Shown here: piece by piece, positions 15,302 to 18,497 of the stretch
Numbering within the stretch: position 1 is the first letter of the stretch
How the letters are laid out: every line of letters begins with the position of its first letter
Assembly: GCA_947071285.1 (NCBI GenBank)
Contig: CAMTFK010000081.1
Coordinates: forward strand, 1 to 18,497
Source: an uncultured Bacteroides sp.
GTDB taxonomy: Bacteria; Bacteroidota; Bacteroidia; Bacteroidales; Bacteroidaceae
Direction: 5' to 3'
DNA: 18,497 nt
The notes under the pieces: model-generated
Told to the model about the DNA's origin: nothing
Databases searched by the model: none
What the model saw: only the letters and a program-made list of their open reading frames with translations
Translations under genes and position numbers: made by a program

Positions 15302-18300
15302 ATGAGAACATCCCTTAACAGACTCCTTTTTACACTATTGTTGCTGTGTTTCATAGGCTTGCCTCTGGCGGCGCAGACCGGTAAATTCTACTCTACCAAT
15401 AACGAACTTTCCAGCAGTCTTATCAACCAGGTATTTCAGGATAAGCGCGGATTTATCTGGATTGCCACGGAATATGGACTGAACAGGTTCGACGGGCTTC
15501 GCTTTTCGAACTATAAACACCTTCCCGGTGATTCTACTTCTATCAAGAACAATTATGTGCGCACACTCTTTGAGGACAGCGAGCAGAATTTGCTGGTGGG
15601 GTGCATTGACGGATTGATGAAATATGACTCGGAGACGGATACTTTTCGGGAGATACCGATGATGCGTGCGGGCAAGCAAGTCTTTCCGCATATCACGCAG
15701 ATGCAGAAGTTGCATAACGGAGAGATTTGGATAGTTACCACCGGACAAGGAATCTTCCGTCTTGATGAAAAACGGCAGCAAGCTCTGTCCATTGATGAAA
15801 TTATGAGGCAGGTGAACTATAACTTCCAGTCCAATCTCTACGAAGACTCTCATTATAATATATGGATAGGCACCGAGGGACATGGACTGATTTGCTATCT
15901 GCCTGCAACGAAGGAAGTGCGTGTATACAGATATCCGGTGATTAATGATAACTACGTAGCTGCCATTATTGAAGATAAGTACGGAAACCTGTTTGTAGGA
16001 ACCCAGAAACAGGGAATGTCACGCTATGACCGTGAGCAGGACTGGTTTGTGCCTGTGCCCTATGAAGGCGGAGGAGCATTGTCTGTCTATTGCTTTACGG
16101 TGGTGGACGACCGTCTGCTGATAGGTACCGACGGGCAGGGGCTGAAAACGTATAACCGGACGACCGGAAGGATAGAAGATTACAGCATTAATTCCGCCCC
16201 GTTGGACTTTTCGGGAGGAAAGATACATGCCATACTGGAAGACAGGGACAAGAATCTGTGGCTGGGATTGTTTCAACGCGGGATTGCTTTGATACCGAAG
16301 CAGGAGAATCCGTTTGAATATTACGGTAATAAGTCTATTTATTATAATCCCATTGGACAGGGCTGTGTGATGTCCATCTATCAGGACGGCAACCACCATC
16401 TGTGGGTGGGGACGGATAATGAAGGAGTGTATGAACTGAATGCGGAAGGAAAGAGGTTGCGGCATTATCAGCCGGGCAATAGTCCGCGTTCGGTTGCCAA
16501 CACCATCATGTGCATGTATGAAGACACGAACGGCGACTTCTGGTTAGGCTCTTATACCCATGGACTGGCAAAACTGAACAGGCAGACGGGAGAGTGTGAG
16601 TATCCGCTATCAATAGACAATGAGAAGATATTCTCCATTACGGAAGACCGGCACAAGAATCTGTATATCGCTACTTTCGGTTCGGGCTTCTACCGGTATA
16701 ACTTGGTGACGAAGGCTTTGAAACATTACGAATCGTCCAAAGACGAAACGGGTGACTTGACGCGGAATGAGTTGGCCAATGACTGGGTGAATTATATCTT
16801 TTGTGATAGTGAAGGATTAATCTGGCTGGGGCATTACAAAGGCATCAGTTGTTTCAATCCGGAGAATGAGAGTTTCATCAACTACCGCAATGTGAACTCC
16901 CTGATTGAAGACCGCGTGGGATATGTATTGCAGGAAGACCATGCCGGGAACATCTGGGCGGGCACCACCGACGGACTGTATCGTTTCGACAAGAAGACCG
17001 AGGAACTGAAATGCTTTACGATGGCGGATGGCTTACCGAACAATGTGATTTGCGGACTTTGCGAGGACGAGAGGGATAATATATGGATTAGTACCTATAT
17101 GGGCATCTGCAAATATGATGTGGTGAACAACCGTTTCATCAATTACTATGCAGGCGATGGTCTGCAGGGCAATGAGTTTACGCACGGGGCATTTTATAAA
17201 GACCGGGTGGGAAAAATCTATTTCGGCGGTATCAATGGAATCACTTATTTCCTGCCTTCGTCCATAGGCAGTGCACTGAAGGATACCCGGGTTTGGATTA
17301 CGGATTTCTTTATTTTCAACCAACCTGTCCGCAAGAATACGCTTTCGGGGGAGCATACCGTTATTTATACTTCCGTGTTGGACGCGAACATGTTCCAGTT
17401 GGCCCACCATGACAATACGTTCAGCATTGTCTTCTCTACACTGCAATACAACAATCCGGAGCAGATATCCTATCAGTATAAGATTGAAGAGTTGAGCAAC
17501 CAATGGCTCAGCACCGAGCCGGGTGTGAACAGGGTGACTTACAATAACCTTCCTCCGGGCAAGTACACCTTCCACGTGCGGGCGTTGAGCCATGGTAACC
17601 TTTCAAAGACGCGCACTGTCAAGATTCTGATTACCCCGCCCTGGTATGAAATGTGGTGGGCGTACTGCATTTATACCTTCCTGGGCGGCTTGCTGGTGGT
17701 GGGTATCGTCAACTATATATTGTCGCGTATGCGCCATCGCCGTGAAATCATGAAGCGTGAGCATGCCGAGCAATTGAACGAGGCTAAGTTGCAGTTCTTT
17801 ATTAACATTTCCCACGAAATACGTACTCCGATGACGCTCATCATCAATCCGCTGGAGAAACTGTTGGCGGAAAAGAAAGGCGGGGAGGTGCAGAGGACAT
17901 ATTTGATGATTTACCGGAATGCACAACGCATTCTTCGCCTGATAAACCAGTTGATGGATATTCGTAAGCTGGATAAAGGGCAGATGTTCATGAAGTTCAG
18001 GGAAACCGATATGGTGGGCTTCATTGACGACGTGATGCTTACCTTCGGCTATCTGGCACAGAAGAAGAAGATACATTTCAACTTTGAGCATTCCATGCCG
18101 CAACTGAAGGTGTGGGTGGATATGAATAACTTCGACAAGATATTGATGAACATCTTCTCCAATGCTTTCAAGTATACGCCGGAGCAGGGAGAGATTACAG
18201 TGACACTTTCTACCGGGCGCGACTCCACTCGTAGAGACCCCTTGAGGGAGTATTTCCAGATAACGGTGACTGATAGTGGCATCGGGCTCGACCGGGAAAA

Positions 18301-18497
18301 GATAGAGCGCATCTTCGAGCGTTTCTATCAAATAGATAATGATGTGACGAAGTCTAACTTTGGTACGGGCATCGGCTTGCACCTGTCTCGCTCGTTGGTG
18401 GAATTGCATCATGGGATTATTCTGGCAGAGAACCGGGAAGATGCTCCGGGCAGCCGTTTCATTATTCGTATTCCGATGGGGTCTGCCCACCTGCGGA
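15302..18497 (+). CDS. Second hybrid two-component regulator (HTCS), truncated by window edge
   Basis: The frame is open from the ATG at 15302 to the right edge (1065 codons visible) with no stop. It begins with a signal peptide (MRTSLNRLLFTLLLLCFIGLPLAAQ), followed by about 14 Reg_prop repeats and a Y_Y_Y domain (about 705-765). One membrane helix follows at about 784-808. HisKA has H838 in INISHEIRTPM, and the HATPase has N954 in NIFSNAF, DSGIGLD and GTGIGLHLSRSL. The receiver and AraC-type HTH should lie beyond the edge. It is a clear paralogue of the HTCS at 158-4261: the kinase core is very similar and the phospho-His falls at the same residue number. Divergent transcription from the xylan operon across a shared control region makes it the better candidate for that operon's activator, sensing xylo-oligosaccharides. 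That role is inferred. Confidence 0.96.
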   Translation, partial: MRTSLNRLLFTLLLLCFIGLPLAAQTGKFYSTNNELSSSLINQVFQDKRGFIWIATEYGLNRFDGLRFSNYKHLPGDSTSIKNNYVRTLFEDSEQNLLVGCIDGLMKYDSETDTFREIPMMRAGKQVFPHITQMQKLHNGEIWIVTTGQGIFRLDEKRQQALSIDEIMRQVNYNFQSNLYEDSHYNIWIGTEGHGLICYLPATKEVRVYRYPVINDNYVAAIIEDKYGNLFVGTQKQGMSRYDREQDWFVPVPYEGGGALSVYCFTVVDDRLLIGTDGQGLKTYNRTTGRIEDYSINSAPLDFSGGKIHAILEDRDKNLWLGLFQRGIALIPKQENPFEYYGNKSIYYNPIGQGCVMSIYQDGNHHLWVGTDNEGVYELNAEGKRLRHYQPGNSPRSVANTIMCMYEDTNGDFWLGSYTHGLAKLNRQTGECEYPLSIDNEKIFSITEDRHKNLYIATFGSGFYRYNLVTKALKHYESSKDETGDLTRNELANDWVNYIFCDSEGLIWLGHYKGISCFNPENESFINYRNVNSLIEDRVGYVLQEDHAGNIWAGTTDGLYRFDKKTEELKCFTMADGLPNNVICGLCEDERDNIWISTYMGICKYDVVNNRFINYYAGDGLQGNEFTHGAFYKDRVGKIYFGGINGITYFLPSSIGSALKDTRVWITDFFIFNQPVRKNTLSGEHTVIYTSVLDANMFQLAHHDNTFSIVFSTLQYNNPEQISYQYKIEELSNQWLSTEPGVNRVTYNNLPPGKYTFHVRALSHGNLSKTRTVKILITPPWYEMWWAYCIYTFLGGLLVVGIVNYILSRMRHRREIMKREHAEQLNEAKLQFFINISHEIRTPMTLIINPLEKLLAEKKGGEVQRTYLMIYRNAQRILRLINQLMDIRKLDKGQMFMKFRETDMVGFIDDVMLTFGYLAQKKKIHFNFEHSMPQLKVWVDMNNFDKILMNIFSNAFKYTPEQGEITVTLSTGRDSTRRDPLREYFQITVTDSGIGLDREKIERIFERFYQIDNDVTKSNFGTGIGLHLSRSLVELHHGIILAENREDAPGSRFIIRIPMGSAHLR

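Noticed and set aside
17603..18490. 295-codon minus-strand frame, with others at 15335-17593
   Set aside because: These are shadows of the second HTCS gene, whose + strand frame is uninterrupted and carries all expected kinase motifs.

Overview
The window looks like part of a xylan-utilisation locus from a gut Bacteroides species related to xylan degraders such as B. ovatus, B. xylanisolvens or B. cellulosilyticus. The evidence is two hybrid two-component regulators (HTCS, a Bacteroidetes signature), exact matches to the Bacteroides -7 promoter element TAnnTTTG, weak Shine-Dalgarno signals, and a set of glycoside hydrolases that fits glucuronoarabinoxylan. The species assignment is inference.

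Layout, left to right. Bases 3-80 are the last codons of an unidentified rightward gene, followed by a strong hairpin terminator (107-159). A leftward HTCS regulator (158-4261) converges on it. A 530-base intergenic region (4262-4791) holds a four-unit, 22-bp-period palindromic repeat array and a separate branched hairpin. A leftward six-gene operon fills 4792-14815. In transcription order it encodes a GH35-like enzyme with a DUF5597-type C-terminus, a GPH-family sugar:cation symporter, a lipoprotein GH10-GH43 fusion, a signal-less GH43 beta-xylosidase (Xsa-like), a Gfo/Idh/MocA oxidoreductase and a GH67 alpha-glucuronidase. Gaps between these genes are only about 15-32 bases. A control region of nearly 500 bases (14816-15301) follows, with divergent TAnnTTTG promoters, GTTACAT direct repeats one AraC-type step apart, and a 23-bp-period array of palindromic units bounded by copies of a second palindrome. 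A second, rightward HTCS gene starts at 15302 and runs off the right edge at 18497.

Proposed working model (inference from families and signals): the lipoprotein GH10-GH43 cuts and debranches xylan chains at the outer membrane or in the periplasm. Periplasmic GH67 removes (4-O-methyl)glucuronate from oligosaccharide ends, and the GH35-like enzyme may remove galactose or a related terminal sugar. The GPH symporter imports the neutral oligosaccharides, cytoplasmic GH43 cuts them to xylose or arabinose, and the oxidoreductase may act on a released sugar. One or both HTCS proteins probably sense xylo-oligosaccharides in the periplasm and activate the operon. No SusC/SusD pair is present in the window.

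The least explained content is the pair of intergenic palindromic arrays. They differ in sequence, but share a TTCAGT-N5-ACTGAA palindrome layout and a period of two helical turns, and each lies upstream of one of the two HTCS genes.
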